Source: Ignavibacteriota bacterium
GTDB taxonomy: Bacteria > Bacteroidota > Ignavibacteria > UBA10030 > SZUA-254
Length of the DNA: 5,786 nucleotides
Reading direction: 5' to 3'
Assembly (NCBI GenBank): GCA_016191715.1
Contig: JACPVN010000025.1
Location: 1-5,786 of the forward strand
A program made the position numbers and the translations under genes. Below the pieces are notes generated by a model. That model saw nothing but the letters and a program-made list of their open reading frames with translations, had not been told where the DNA came from and ran no database searches. Numbering within the stretch: the first letter of the stretch is position 1; each line of letters starts with the position of its first letter. Positions 1-5,786 of this stretch are shown here, one piece after another.

Positions 1-1237
1 GGTTTATCATACTTCCATTCAAACCTGAATCCGAACGAGCCCAGTTGAGACCGAAATCTGTCGAACGATAAACACCCATTGATTCATGTCCGACGAACAA
101 CGTTCCGCTCGGTGCGATTGTGATTGCACGATACGACCCATTCGGTAATGTGTTGTTGCTTTCTTGCCACGAATCTCCTTTATCAGTTGAACGATAGACG
201 CCTTGATGCTCAGTTGCGAGGAAGATTTTTCCTTCCGAATCAACTTCGAGCGCATTGATTGAAACAGCACTCAATCCGGTATTAGATTTTCCCCACGTCG
301 TACCTTGATCTGCTGAATAGAATACTCCAACAGTAGAGCCTGCAAATATGACACTACTCTTCCGTGTGTTTAATGAATAGACAGTTCCTGATGCAAACGT
401 AGATGGTTGCCAAGTCACTCCGCTATCAGGAGAATAAAAAACTCCGTACAAATCTGTTCCGGCAAACAGTTTTCCTTGTGGGTTGATAGAAAGAGCATTG
501 ACTGTCATTGTTGATAAGCCCGCCTGAGTCCATACCCATCCAAGGCTATCTTCGGTCCCGCGGTAAATTCCGGCATAAAGATTTCCCGCGAACAACAATC
601 CGGAGTTGCTGAACACAAGTGAATATATCGCCGAGAATCCTTGCAATCCAATAGCAACCCAATTCGCTCCGGTATCAGATGAACAATAAACTCCGTTGTT
701 TGTTCCCGCGTATAATTTGTTTGATTGATTACTGAGAAGAGAGTACACGACAAACCCTTCAAGCCCTTGTGGTTTCCAGTTCAATCCGTTATCGGCGGAG
801 ACAAAAATCCCTTGATATGTACCAGCATATATCGTTCCTCTTGTATCAAGAGAGAGGGAATACACTTCATCTACGGTTAATCCGGTACTTGTTTTATACC
901 AAAGATTTCCATGGTCGTACGAATGATAAATTCCGTTTGATGTTCCCGCCACGACATTTCCCGAAGCGTCCAACATCAAAGCATGAACGGAAACATTATT
1001 GAGATTTGACCGAACCCATTTAGTACCGTTGGAAATCGAACGAAAAATTCCACCATATTTCGTTCCAACAATTACGTTCCCATTCGCTGCGTATGTTATT
1101 GCGGTAACCACTCCGCCAAACGGTCCGTTTAACTGTTGCCATTGCATAGTGGTAGCAACTTGAGCAATGGAGTTGTAACTTATACTCAAAAAAAGAAATA
1201 CGAGTATTGTCATTGAAAGAAATCGAAAGTAATTCAT
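1..1237 (-). CDS. Secreted Asp-box (BNR/YCF48-like) repeat protein, N-terminal part, runs off left edge
   Basis: The frame is open from an ATG at 1237 to the window edge, giving 412 residues with no stop, so the C-terminus is missing. Residues 1-25 form a signal peptide: a short basic start, a hydrophobic core (TILVFLFLSIS) and a likely cleavage site at SIA|Q. The rest is nine repeats of about 40 residues, each with an Asp-box like S-x-D-x-G-x-x-W. The boxes lie at 67-74 (SISNGTKW), 106-113, 147-154, 186-193, about 227-236 (degenerate, GTEDSLGW), 269-276, 308-315, 350-357 and 392-399 (STDFGLNW). Each follows a strand pair of the form G-x-(L/I)-(F/Y)-A-G-T...G-(V/I)-(F/Y). Such repeats form beta-propellers in sialidase, sortilin and YCF48-type proteins. 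No catalytic residues can be assigned, so it is probably an exported surface or binding protein rather than a proven enzyme. A type IX secretion tail is possible but would lie outside the window. The ATG at 1237 is preferred over the in-frame ATG at 1246 because of ribosome-site spacing. Confidence 0.9.
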   Translation of the reverse strand, partial: MNYFRFLSMTILVFLFLSISYNSIAQVATTMQWQQLNGPFGGVVTAITYAANGNVIVGTKYGGIFRSISNGTKWVRSNLNNVSVHALMLDASGNVVAGTSNGIYHSYDHGNLWYKTSTGLTVDEVYSLSLDTRGTIYAGTYQGIFVSADNGLNWKPQGLEGFVVYSLLSNQSNKLYAGTNNGVYCSSDTGANWVAIGLQGFSAIYSLVFSNSGLLFAGNLYAGIYRGTEDSLGWVWTQAGLSTMTVNALSINPQGKLFAGTDLYGVFYSPDSGVTWQPSTFASGTVYSLNTRKSSVIFAGSTVGVFYSADQGTTWGKSNTGLSAVSINALEVDSEGKIFLATEHQGVYRSTDKGDSWQESNNTLPNGSYRAITIAPSGTLFVGHESMGVYRSTDFGLNWARSDSGLNGSMIN

Positions 1238-1245
1238 AATGCTCA

Positions 1246-1250
1246 TCCTT
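1246..1250 (-). promoter_or_regulatory. Ribosome binding site deciding the start of the Asp-box repeat gene
   Basis: Read on the minus strand, AAGGA lies 8 bases before the ATG at 1237. It abuts or overlaps the alternative in-frame ATG at 1246, leaving no room for initiation there. This favours the 1237 start by three codons. Confidence 0.6.
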
Positions 1251-1274
1251 TTATTGTTAAATATATTTGTTGAT

Positions 1275-1295
1275 GGCATTATGCGGGTGAATGCC
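1275..1295. repeat. Short inverted repeat upstream of the Asp-box repeat gene
   Basis: GGCATT (1275-1280) and AATGCC (1290-1295) are perfect 6-bp arms around a 9-base centre. They lie about 40 bases before the start of the repeat-protein gene, in the 149-base gap between the two minus-strand genes. The position would suit an operator or leader hairpin. The arms are short enough to be chance, and no T-run follows on either strand, so it is not a terminator. I see no clear promoter or terminator elsewhere in this gap. Confidence 0.25.
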
Positions 1296-1386
1296 TTGAA
1301 TTGTAAAACTGTTCGACGAAATGTATTCCGTTCAGTTACGATGTTGAAATATTTATAAAGCAATCGGTATTCCGTCATGGGAAACA

Positions 1387-2076
1387 CTATTCTTCGGTTT
1401 CATTGATTTCAGTAGAAGAAGCGGTTACATGCTTCGACAAAATATTTGATGCCCAATCTTTTCCGCCAAGACCGAACGCAAGTGCGAGTGCCAGACAAAT
1501 CGCACCGAATGCAATCTGAAATGCACTGACCACTAATTCTTTACCAATGGATAACTGTTCCAAGGCAATGGAAACAACAAAAAAAATGACCGCATATTGT
1601 GCGATTGTTCCCAGCGAATGGGAATTCTTCACGCCTGCGTTACTGAAATATGTCGTCACTGTAGCCTGTAAAAATTTTGCAAAGAACAATCCGATAATAA
1701 AAACCACTACTGCGACGATAACATTCGGAATATATAAAATTATTTTATTCATCAACTCGGATGCTGTTTGAAGTCCCATGCTATTGAGTGCAATAAGAAT
1801 AACAATCAACATGAGAACCCAATAGACCAACATCCCGAGAATATCCACAGCAGTTTGTTTCAACCCGCCGTGAAGCAGAAACTCATCCACGCCGGCTTTC
1901 TCTGAAATGAAGTCCACACGCATCATTTTCAGAAAACGGGTAACGCCAAGTTGCGTGACTTTTGAAATCAGCCATCCGATAACGAGGATAATAAATGCAC
2001 CAAGTATCTTTGGTAAAAACTCAGCAAGTTGCAATACGAACGCTCGCCACGGATCTAAAATTACACTGGTATCCAT
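1387..2076 (-). CDS. Small integral membrane protein with conserved TM-helix repeats (MscS/CmpX-related)
   Basis: This is a 229-residue, very hydrophobic protein with about five membrane segments: roughly 19-41, 80-98, 112-134, 157-173 and 180-203. Two segments carry the pattern of the 'conserved TM helix' family (Pfam TM_helix, from memory): LPKILGAFIILVIGWLISK near 21-39 and IPNVIVAVVVFIIGLFFAK near 116-134. Each runs P-x-(I/V)...IG(W/L)...(A/S)K, which suggests internal duplication. The last membrane segment leads into GLGGKDWASNIL (202-213), a motif typical of this family, followed by a short polar acidic tail. The family is related to mechanosensitive channels, but the soluble MscS beta-domain that normally follows is absent. 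Channel activity is therefore unproven. The ATG at 2076 is preferred because GGAG lies 6 bases upstream. A longer frame from a TTG at 2121 would add 15 polar residues, lacks a good ribosome site and would overlap the divergent gene. Confidence 0.85.
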   Translation of the reverse strand: MDTSVILDPWRAFVLQLAEFLPKILGAFIILVIGWLISKVTQLGVTRFLKMMRVDFISEKAGVDEFLLHGGLKQTAVDILGMLVYWVLMLIVILIALNSMGLQTASELMNKIILYIPNVIVAVVVFIIGLFFAKFLQATVTTYFSNAGVKNSHSLGTIAQYAVIFFVVSIALEQLSIGKELVVSAFQIAFGAICLALALAFGLGGKDWASNILSKHVTASSTEINETEE

Positions 2077-2082
2077 ACCTGA

Positions 2083-2086
2083 CTCC
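2083..2086 (-). promoter_or_regulatory. Ribosome binding site deciding the start of the TM-helix protein
   Basis: On the minus strand GGAG is followed by six bases and then the ATG at 2076. The alternative TTG start at 2121 has only a GGAAG one base away, which is too close to work well. This supports the 229-residue form over the 244-residue form. Confidence 0.6.
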
Positions 2087-2113
2087 GAAATTGTTGAAAA
2101 ATTAGTTTTATTT

Positions 2114-2587
2114 ATGTACAATCTTCCGAATTTTTTTTCACAAAGACAACTATTTTGCTCACATATTTTGCAAGATGAAAAGAAAAATATCCTGATTCAG
2201 GAATTGCTCGTATATTTTCAAACCGTAGGATTTGAAATCAAAGGAGTACGAGGTGATTTCGGCTTCTCGGAACCGTCGTTTCTCGATAATGATGGGTATG
2301 GTGACCAGCGAATGAAAATGCCTGATGTTTTTGCATTTGATACTCTGATGAAAGAACATGTTCTTGGCATTGTGCGCACATCGTTCGATGAACTTGACAC
2401 GGAGGAATCATTGACAGAATATGATGTTTTCCTTGACCAAAAAGATAAGCAAAGCGGGAAGGCATATCGTCTGTTTATTATTGTGCCGTCCTCACTCGTT
2501 TCTGAAATGAATTCATTGATTACACATTATATTCACAGGGAGTTGTGGCATTTGGTGACAGTGGTTGCTTCAAGGAATATTTCATAA
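2114..2587 (+). CDS. Hypothetical protein, possible PD-(D/E)XK-fold nuclease relative with altered active site
   Basis: This encodes 157 residues. The same frame is open further upstream to 1907, but that part is antisense to the membrane protein gene and reads as low-complexity shadow. The ATG at 2114 is the natural start, though no good ribosome site precedes it. Residues 22-45 look like an amphipathic helix leading into a strand (helix...VGFEIKGVRGDFGFSEPS). MPDVFAFD follows at 69-76, then HVLGIVRTSFDELDTEES at 82-99 and a hydrophobic strand YRLFIIVPSS at 118-127. The order helix, P-D-x-x-x-x-D, strand, helix, F-I-I-V-P resembles small PD-(D/E)XK endonuclease-like proteins, in which the second strand usually carries E-x-K (for example GEAKT). 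Here that position reads GIVRT (85-89), so the catalytic Glu and Lys appear to be missing. The fold call is inference from pattern alone. The start lies only 37 bases from the divergent membrane gene. Confidence 0.65.
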   Translation: MYNLPNFFSQRQLFCSHILQDEKKNILIQELLVYFQTVGFEIKGVRGDFGFSEPSFLDNDGYGDQRMKMPDVFAFDTLMKEHVLGIVRTSFDELDTEESLTEYDVFLDQKDKQSGKAYRLFIIVPSSLVSEMNSLITHYIHRELWHLVTVVASRNIS

Positions 2588-2693
2588 TTCCGCATACTCA
2601 CAAAGACGAAGCGAGAAGAATTGTCAACTAACCGATATTGAAAGAGTAATAATGTAGATATCATTCTAAATGTAGGAGGAATGATTTATCAAT

Positions 2694-2722
2694 TTGCATA
2701 AGAACATTCGTCCGCGTATATT
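2694..2722 (+). promoter_or_regulatory. Candidate sigma70-like promoter of groES-groEL
   Basis: TTGCAT (2694-2699) and TATATT (2717-2722) are separated by exactly 17 bases. The -10 box matches TATAAT at five of six positions; the -35 box is weaker. The predicted transcription start, about 2729-2730, falls inside the CIRCE operator that begins directly after the -10 box. This is the usual geometry for HrcA-repressed promoters. The leader would be about 90 bases. A reading as the Bacteroidota TTTG / TAnnTTTG type is also possible (TTTG at 2693-2696, TATATTTT at 2717-2724, one mismatch). Confidence 0.55.
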
Positions 2723-2749
2723 TTGGCACTCAAAACAAGAGAGTGCTAA
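2723..2749. promoter_or_regulatory. CIRCE operator (HrcA binding site)
   Basis: TTGGCACTC (2723-2731), a 9-base spacer, then GAGTGCTAA (2741-2749). The known consensus is TTAGCACTC-N9-GAGTGCTAA, so only one base differs (G for A at the third position of the left arm) and the spacer length is exact. In other bacteria HrcA binds this element and represses groESL until heat shock. It lies 70 bases before the groES start, directly after the predicted -10 box. No hrcA gene lies in the window, so the repressor must be encoded elsewhere. Confidence 0.95.
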
Positions 2750-2819
2750 GTAGTAATCACTTTCTTGCCAAATCTTTAAAAATTCAACAAAATTCAATAA
2801 TCATAAAACAAAGGAAACT

Positions 2820-3104
2820 ATGAACATTAAACCTTTAGCAGACAGGATTGTAATCCAACCTTCTCCTGCCGAGGAAATGACCAAAGGCGGGATTTTTTTG
2901 CCGGACACTGCAAAAGAAAAACCTGTGGTCGGTGAAGTTGTAGCTGCCGGTCCCGGACGACGAGCAGATGATGGTAAACTTGTCCCCATGGAAGTGAAAG
3001 TGGGAGACAAAGTATTGTATGGTAAATATTCAGGTACGGAAGTTACACTCGACCGTCAGGAATATTTAATCATGCGTGAATCAGATATTTTTGCAATTGT
3101 TTAA
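2820..3104 (+). CDS. groES: Co-chaperonin GroES (Hsp10)
   Basis: A complete 94-residue GroES, close to the usual 95-97. It forms the heptameric lid that caps GroEL in the cytoplasm and closes the folding chamber. The N-terminus NIKPLADRIVIQP is the classic family start. The mobile loop covers about 17-35 and holds GGIFLP (23-28), whose I-F-L tripeptide (I-V-L in E. coli) contacts the GroEL apical domain. VVGEVVAAGPGR (36-47) and VGDKVLYGKYSGTEV (61-75) are the conserved barrel strands, and the C-terminus is ESDIFAIV. The ATG at 2820 has AAAGGA four bases upstream. It is first in the operon, under the promoter and CIRCE site, with 21 bases before groEL. Nothing unusual is seen. Confidence 0.98.
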   Translation: MNIKPLADRIVIQPSPAEEMTKGGIFLPDTAKEKPVVGEVVAAGPGRRADDGKLVPMEVKVGDKVLYGKYSGTEVTLDRQEYLIMRESDIFAIV

Positions 3105-3125
3105 TATAGAAAAGGAATAAAATTT

Positions 3126-4766
3126 ATGGGCGCTAAAATCATTACGTTTGATTCAGACGCACGTGCCGCTTTAAAACGCGGTGTTGATAAACTGGCAGAT
3201 GCAGTTAAAGTAACATTGGGTCCCAAGGGACGCAACGTTGTCATTGATAAAAAGTTCGGCGCGCCGACTGTTACCAAAGATGGTGTTACAGTCGCGAAGG
3301 AAATCGAACTCGAAGATCCAATTGAGAACATGGGCGCACAAATGGTTCGTGAAGTTGCCAGCAAGACATCTGATGTCGCGGGCGACGGAACAACCACAGC
3401 GACCGTTCTTGCTCAGGCAATCGTTCGTGAAGGAATGAAGAACGTTACCGCAGGCGCAAACCCGATGGATTTGAAGCGCGGTATTGACCTCGCAGTTCAA
3501 ACAGTTATTGCTGATTTGAAAAAACTCAGCAAGACTGTTGGTGACGACAAGAAGAAGATTGCACAGGTTGGCGCAATCTCTGCCAATAACGATGCAACCA
3601 TCGGCAATCTTATTGCGGATGCGATGGAGAAAGTCGGTAAGGATGGAGTTATCACAGTTGAAGAAGCAAAAGGAACCGAAACAACAGTTGATGTTGTCGA
3701 AGGTATGCAATTCGACCGTGGCTATCTTTCACCCTACTTTGTCACCGATGCAGACACGATGGAAACTTCACTCGAAGACCCGATGATTCTTATTCACGAC
3801 AAGAAAATTAGCGTGATGAAAGATTTGCTTCCGGTGTTAGAGAAAGTTGCACAATCAGGTCGCTCGATTCTTCTCATTGCAGAAGACCTTGAAGGTGAAG
3901 CGCTTGCCACACTGGTTGTCAACAAACTTCGCGGAACACTTCGCGTTTGCGCAGTGAAAGCCCCAGGATTCGGTGACCGCCGCAAAGCCATGCTCGAGGA
4001 TATTGCAATTCTTACCAACGGAACAGTCATCTCCGAAGAAAAAGGATTCAAACTTGAGAACACACAACTCTCCTATCTCGGAACAGCCAAGAAAGTAACG
4101 ATTGATAAAGACAACACCACAATCGTTGAAGGCGCCGGAAAGAAAGAGGACATCAAAAAGCGTATCAACGAAATCAAAGCGCAGATTGACAAAACAACAT
4201 CGGACTACGACCGTGAGAAATTGCAGGAACGACTTGCAAAACTTTCCGGCGGAGTTGCTGTATTGAAAGTCGGCGCTGCGACTGAAGTTGAAATGAAAGA
4301 AAAGAAAGCACGCGTCGAAGATGCTCTTCATGCAACCCGCGCAGCGGTTGAAGAAGGTATCGTCCCCGGTGGCGGCGTTGCGTACATTCGTTCATTAAAT
4401 TCACTTGAAAAATTGAAAGGTGAAAACGAAGACCAATCCATCGGTGTCGAAATCATCCGTCGTTCACTTGAAGAACCTATTCGCTGGATTGTTACCAATG
4501 CCGGCTTAGAAGGTTCGGTCATTGTCAATAAAATCAAAGAAGGCAAAGATGATTACGGCTTCAATGCACAGACAGAGAAGTACGAAAATCTCATTGCCGC
4601 CGGTGTTATTGACCCGACCAAAGTAACACGCATCGCATTGGAAAACGCCGCAAGTGTTGCCGCTTTAATTCTTACAACTGAAGCGACAATTGTGGAAAAA
4701 CCTGAAAAGGAAAAATCAATGCCTCCAATGCCGGGCGGTCATGGCGGTATGGACGGAATGTACTAA
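3126..4766 (+). CDS. groEL: Chaperonin GroEL (Hsp60)
   Basis: A complete 546-residue GroEL (E. coli 548). Subunits form the double heptameric ring that binds unfolded proteins and folds them with ATP and GroES in the cytoplasm. Conserved nucleotide-site elements are visible: TLGPKGRN (30-37), VTKDGVTVAKEI (49-60, with Asp52) and GDGTTTATVLA (86-96, with Asp87). The equatorial VEDALHATRAA (397-407) carries the catalytic Asp at 399, matching E. coli Asp398. The chaperonin signature AAVEEGIVPGGG lies at 406-417. The apical domain (about 190-375) includes the substrate-facing MQFDRGYLSPYFVTD segment. The tail MPPMPGGHGGMDGMY is a short, less regular form of the Gly-Gly-Met tail. The ATG at 3126 has AAAGGA nine bases upstream and follows groES by 21 bases in the same transcript. 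It ends at two tandem terminators. No truncation or missing key residue was found. Confidence 0.99.
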   Translation: MGAKIITFDSDARAALKRGVDKLADAVKVTLGPKGRNVVIDKKFGAPTVTKDGVTVAKEIELEDPIENMGAQMVREVASKTSDVAGDGTTTATVLAQAIVREGMKNVTAGANPMDLKRGIDLAVQTVIADLKKLSKTVGDDKKKIAQVGAISANNDATIGNLIADAMEKVGKDGVITVEEAKGTETTVDVVEGMQFDRGYLSPYFVTDADTMETSLEDPMILIHDKKISVMKDLLPVLEKVAQSGRSILLIAEDLEGEALATLVVNKLRGTLRVCAVKAPGFGDRRKAMLEDIAILTNGTVISEEKGFKLENTQLSYLGTAKKVTIDKDNTTIVEGAGKKEDIKKRINEIKAQIDKTTSDYDREKLQERLAKLSGGVAVLKVGAATEVEMKEKKARVEDALHATRAAVEEGIVPGGGVAYIRSLNSLEKLKGENEDQSIGVEIIRRSLEEPIRWIVTNAGLEGSVIVNKIKEGKDDYGFNAQTEKYENLIAAGVIDPTKVTRIALENAASVAALILTTEATIVEKPEKEKSMPPMPGGHGGMDGMY

Positions 4767-4779
4767 GTTAGTACAGGAG

Positions 4780-4809
4780 TATTGAGTATGTGAGTACTCA
4801 GTATTTTTT
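4780..4809 (+). terminator. First intrinsic terminator after groEL
   Basis: The arms TATTGAGTA (4780-4788) and TACTCAGTA (4795-4803) form a 9-bp stem with one G-U pair around the loop TGTGAG. Six T (4804-4809) follow at once. It lies 13 bases after the groEL stop. The stem is AU-rich, so on its own it may be leaky. Confidence 0.65.
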
Positions 4810-4848
4810 AAGCCCTCATTCTTGTGAAAGGTTGAGGGCTTTTTTATT
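4810..4848 (+). terminator. Second, stronger intrinsic terminator after groEL
   Basis: AAGCCCTCA (4810-4818) and TGAGGGCTT (4833-4841) form a perfect 9-bp stem with a GC-rich core and a 14-base loop. A T-run (4840-4845, then ATT) follows. It starts directly after the T-run of the first terminator, so the two are in tandem. On the minus strand the stem is followed by TAAAAAATAC, not a T-run, so it points only at the chaperonin operon. Confidence 0.9.
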
Positions 4849-4880
4849 GGGCAAATAATACGATTTCATTTTTGGAATCC

Positions 4881-4912
4881 AGATGGAATTCACTTACACG
4901 TGAACTCCATCT
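4881..4912. repeat. 13-bp inverted repeat between convergent genes
   Basis: AGATGGAATTCAC (4881-4893) and GTGAACTCCATCT (4900-4912) pair over 13 positions with one A-C mismatch, around the loop TTACAC. It lies 18 bases beyond the stop of the minus-strand gene ending at 4930. There it could act as a 3' hairpin for that transcript. No T-run follows on either strand, so it is not a standard intrinsic terminator. A regulatory site or remnant of a small palindromic repeat is also possible. Confidence 0.6.
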
Positions 4913-4929
4913 TTACTACACGAAGTGAT

Positions 4930-5786
4930 TTATACTGCTAAAGAAAAAGGAATGCCTTCATGGTGAATAAACGGCTCCGGTATTTGTAAGTTCATTAAAT
5001 ATTTTTCCAAATTACTCAATGCCTCATCAAAGTTCTGACGATATTGTTCCGTTTCCTGAATCATGGAGAGTTTTAATGCCTTGTAATATTCAATCCCTGA
5101 AAGAAGATTCTCTTTAAATGTGTTCAGATATTTATTCTTTCTGGCAGTGACTGAACCGATGCTTTCGGTAATTTCCTTTTCCAAATAATCAACATATAAC
5201 TTCAGTTCGTTGATGAACATGTTTGAACGAGGCAACGAGTTGAGTATATTTTTTCTGCCGTAGATGTGGTCAATCATATCGCGCAACGAAAACACATCGG
5301 AGAAGTACGCGAGGTTGGGTCCCGGGCAAATGGTCACTTCCTGTATTTTATGCGGCGGCGGAATTCCGTTTTTCAGAAAGGCGGCAGTGCCAAGGTACTG
5401 ACAGATACATTCCTTCTCTGTCACCCGTTCGATTTGTTCTGCAAGAACATCCGGTGGAAGTTGCTGTGCAGTAAGTTGATTGATTTTTAAATTCTGATAT
5501 TCGCGCGAAGCAATGCAGATGGGCTTCTCGGTAAATTCGGTATTGAAGGATAAATATTTATTGTAACAGGCGCTTCCCGGGTTTCCTTGTTCGATCCGTT
5601 TCTTTCGTTCTTCCTCAGCAGAACTTTTTCTGAAATTATTAAACAACAATCCAAGTGGCGAAGTGTTGCTCAGATAGTAGTCTTCTTGTTTTGCTGAAAC
5701 AAGTTGCTGTAATGTTTCCTCATCAACATTGGTTGCTTCAGGCACAAGCAAGAACGGACTTCCCCATCCCGTGCTGTCCACTCGAA
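4930..5786 (-). CDS. Protein of unknown function, C-terminal part, runs off right edge
   Basis: The visible part is 284 residues, ending in IPFSLAV and a TAA stop at 4930-4932. The frame stays open to the right edge. A GTG at 5781 could be read as a start, but the sequence begins in a strongly patterned segment (STGWGSPFLLVPEATNVDEE), so the gene most likely continues beyond the window. I do not recognise the family. Numbered from the first visible residue, it has five cysteines: C73 (GSACYNKYL), C90 (KPICIAS), C126 and C128 (EKECICQYL), and C153 (TICPGPN). The C-x-C pair and C-P-G-P-N could bind a metal or iron-sulfur cluster, but this is a guess. Residues about 186-266 are highly charged and probably helical (NELKLYVDYLEKEITESI...), perhaps a coiled coil. 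No signal peptide or membrane segment is visible in this part. It is convergent with groEL, with no sign of a shared function. Confidence 0.75.
   Translation of the reverse strand, partial: RVDSTGWGSPFLLVPEATNVDEETLQQLVSAKQEDYYLSNTSPLGLLFNNFRKSSAEEERKKRIEQGNPGSACYNKYLSFNTEFTEKPICIASREYQNLKINQLTAQQLPPDVLAEQIERVTEKECICQYLGTAAFLKNGIPPPHKIQEVTICPGPNLAYFSDVFSLRDMIDHIYGRKNILNSLPRSNMFINELKLYVDYLEKEITESIGSVTARKNKYLNTFKENLLSGIEYYKALKLSMIQETEQYRQNFDEALSNLEKYLMNLQIPEPFIHHEGIPFSLAV

Noticed and set aside
505..1002. Open frames at 505-762 (minus) and 769-1002 (plus).
   Set aside because: They lie in other frames of the Asp-box repeat gene, whose own frame is open over the whole stretch and has clear repeats.
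1323..1375. 9-bp direct repeat GTATTCCGT at 1323-1331 and 1367-1375 in the gap between the two minus-strand genes.
   Set aside because: The copies are short, 44 bases apart and not tied to a promoter or mobile element. Chance is a fair explanation.
1907..2113. Upstream extension of the plus-strand gene at 2114, adding 69 residues.
   Set aside because: It lies entirely opposite the membrane protein gene, reads as low-complexity shadow sequence, and a sensible ATG exists at 2114.
2077..2121. TTG start giving a 15-residue longer TM-helix protein.
   Set aside because: Its ribosome-like GGAAG is only one base away and it would overlap the divergent gene. The ATG at 2076 has GGAG at proper spacing.
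2674..2701. AGGAGGA followed directly by ATG and a six-codon frame ending in TAA, just before the groES promoter.
   Set aside because: The ribosome site is too close to the ATG, the peptide is tiny, and it lies upstream of the predicted transcription start and overlaps the -35 box.
3171..3710. Long minus-strand open frame of 179 codons inside groEL, and a similar one at 3855-4331.
   Set aside because: Both are antisense shadows of groEL, rich in Cys, Phe and Asn as expected from complementing its codons, with no recognisable motif.

Overview
The window looks like chromosomal DNA from a moderately AT-rich bacterium, most likely of the Bacteroidota/Chlorobiota group and possibly near Ignavibacteria. 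That placement is inference. It rests on the GroEL and GroES sequences, on a secreted Asp-box (BNR-type) repeat protein of a kind common in those lineages, and on an HrcA-type CIRCE operator in front of groES. There are six protein-coding genes, two of them cut by the window edges. I see no RNA gene, CRISPR array, insertion sequence or phage gene.

Layout. At 1-1237 (minus) is the N-terminal part of a secreted beta-propeller-like protein with nine Asp-box repeats. Its open frame runs off the left edge. At 1387-2076 (minus) is a small membrane protein built from conserved TM-helix repeats and lacking the MscS pore domain. Diverging from it at 2114-2587 (plus) is a 157-residue protein that resembles a PD-(D/E)XK nuclease fold whose usual E-x-K appears replaced. 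At 2694-4848 (plus) is a complete heat-shock operon: a sigma70-like promoter overlapped by a CIRCE operator, then groES, groEL and two intrinsic terminators in tandem. At 4930-5786 (minus), convergent with groEL, is the C-terminal part of a protein I do not recognise, and a 13-bp inverted repeat lies in the gap between them.

The groES-groEL pair is the only clear functional unit: co-transcribed chaperonin subunits under HrcA-type repression. The other genes show no evident link to it. I found no convincing new system. The items most worth a second look are the nuclease-like protein with the altered active site, the membrane protein reduced to TM-helix repeats, the unrecognised cysteine-containing protein at the right edge, and the doubled terminator after groEL.
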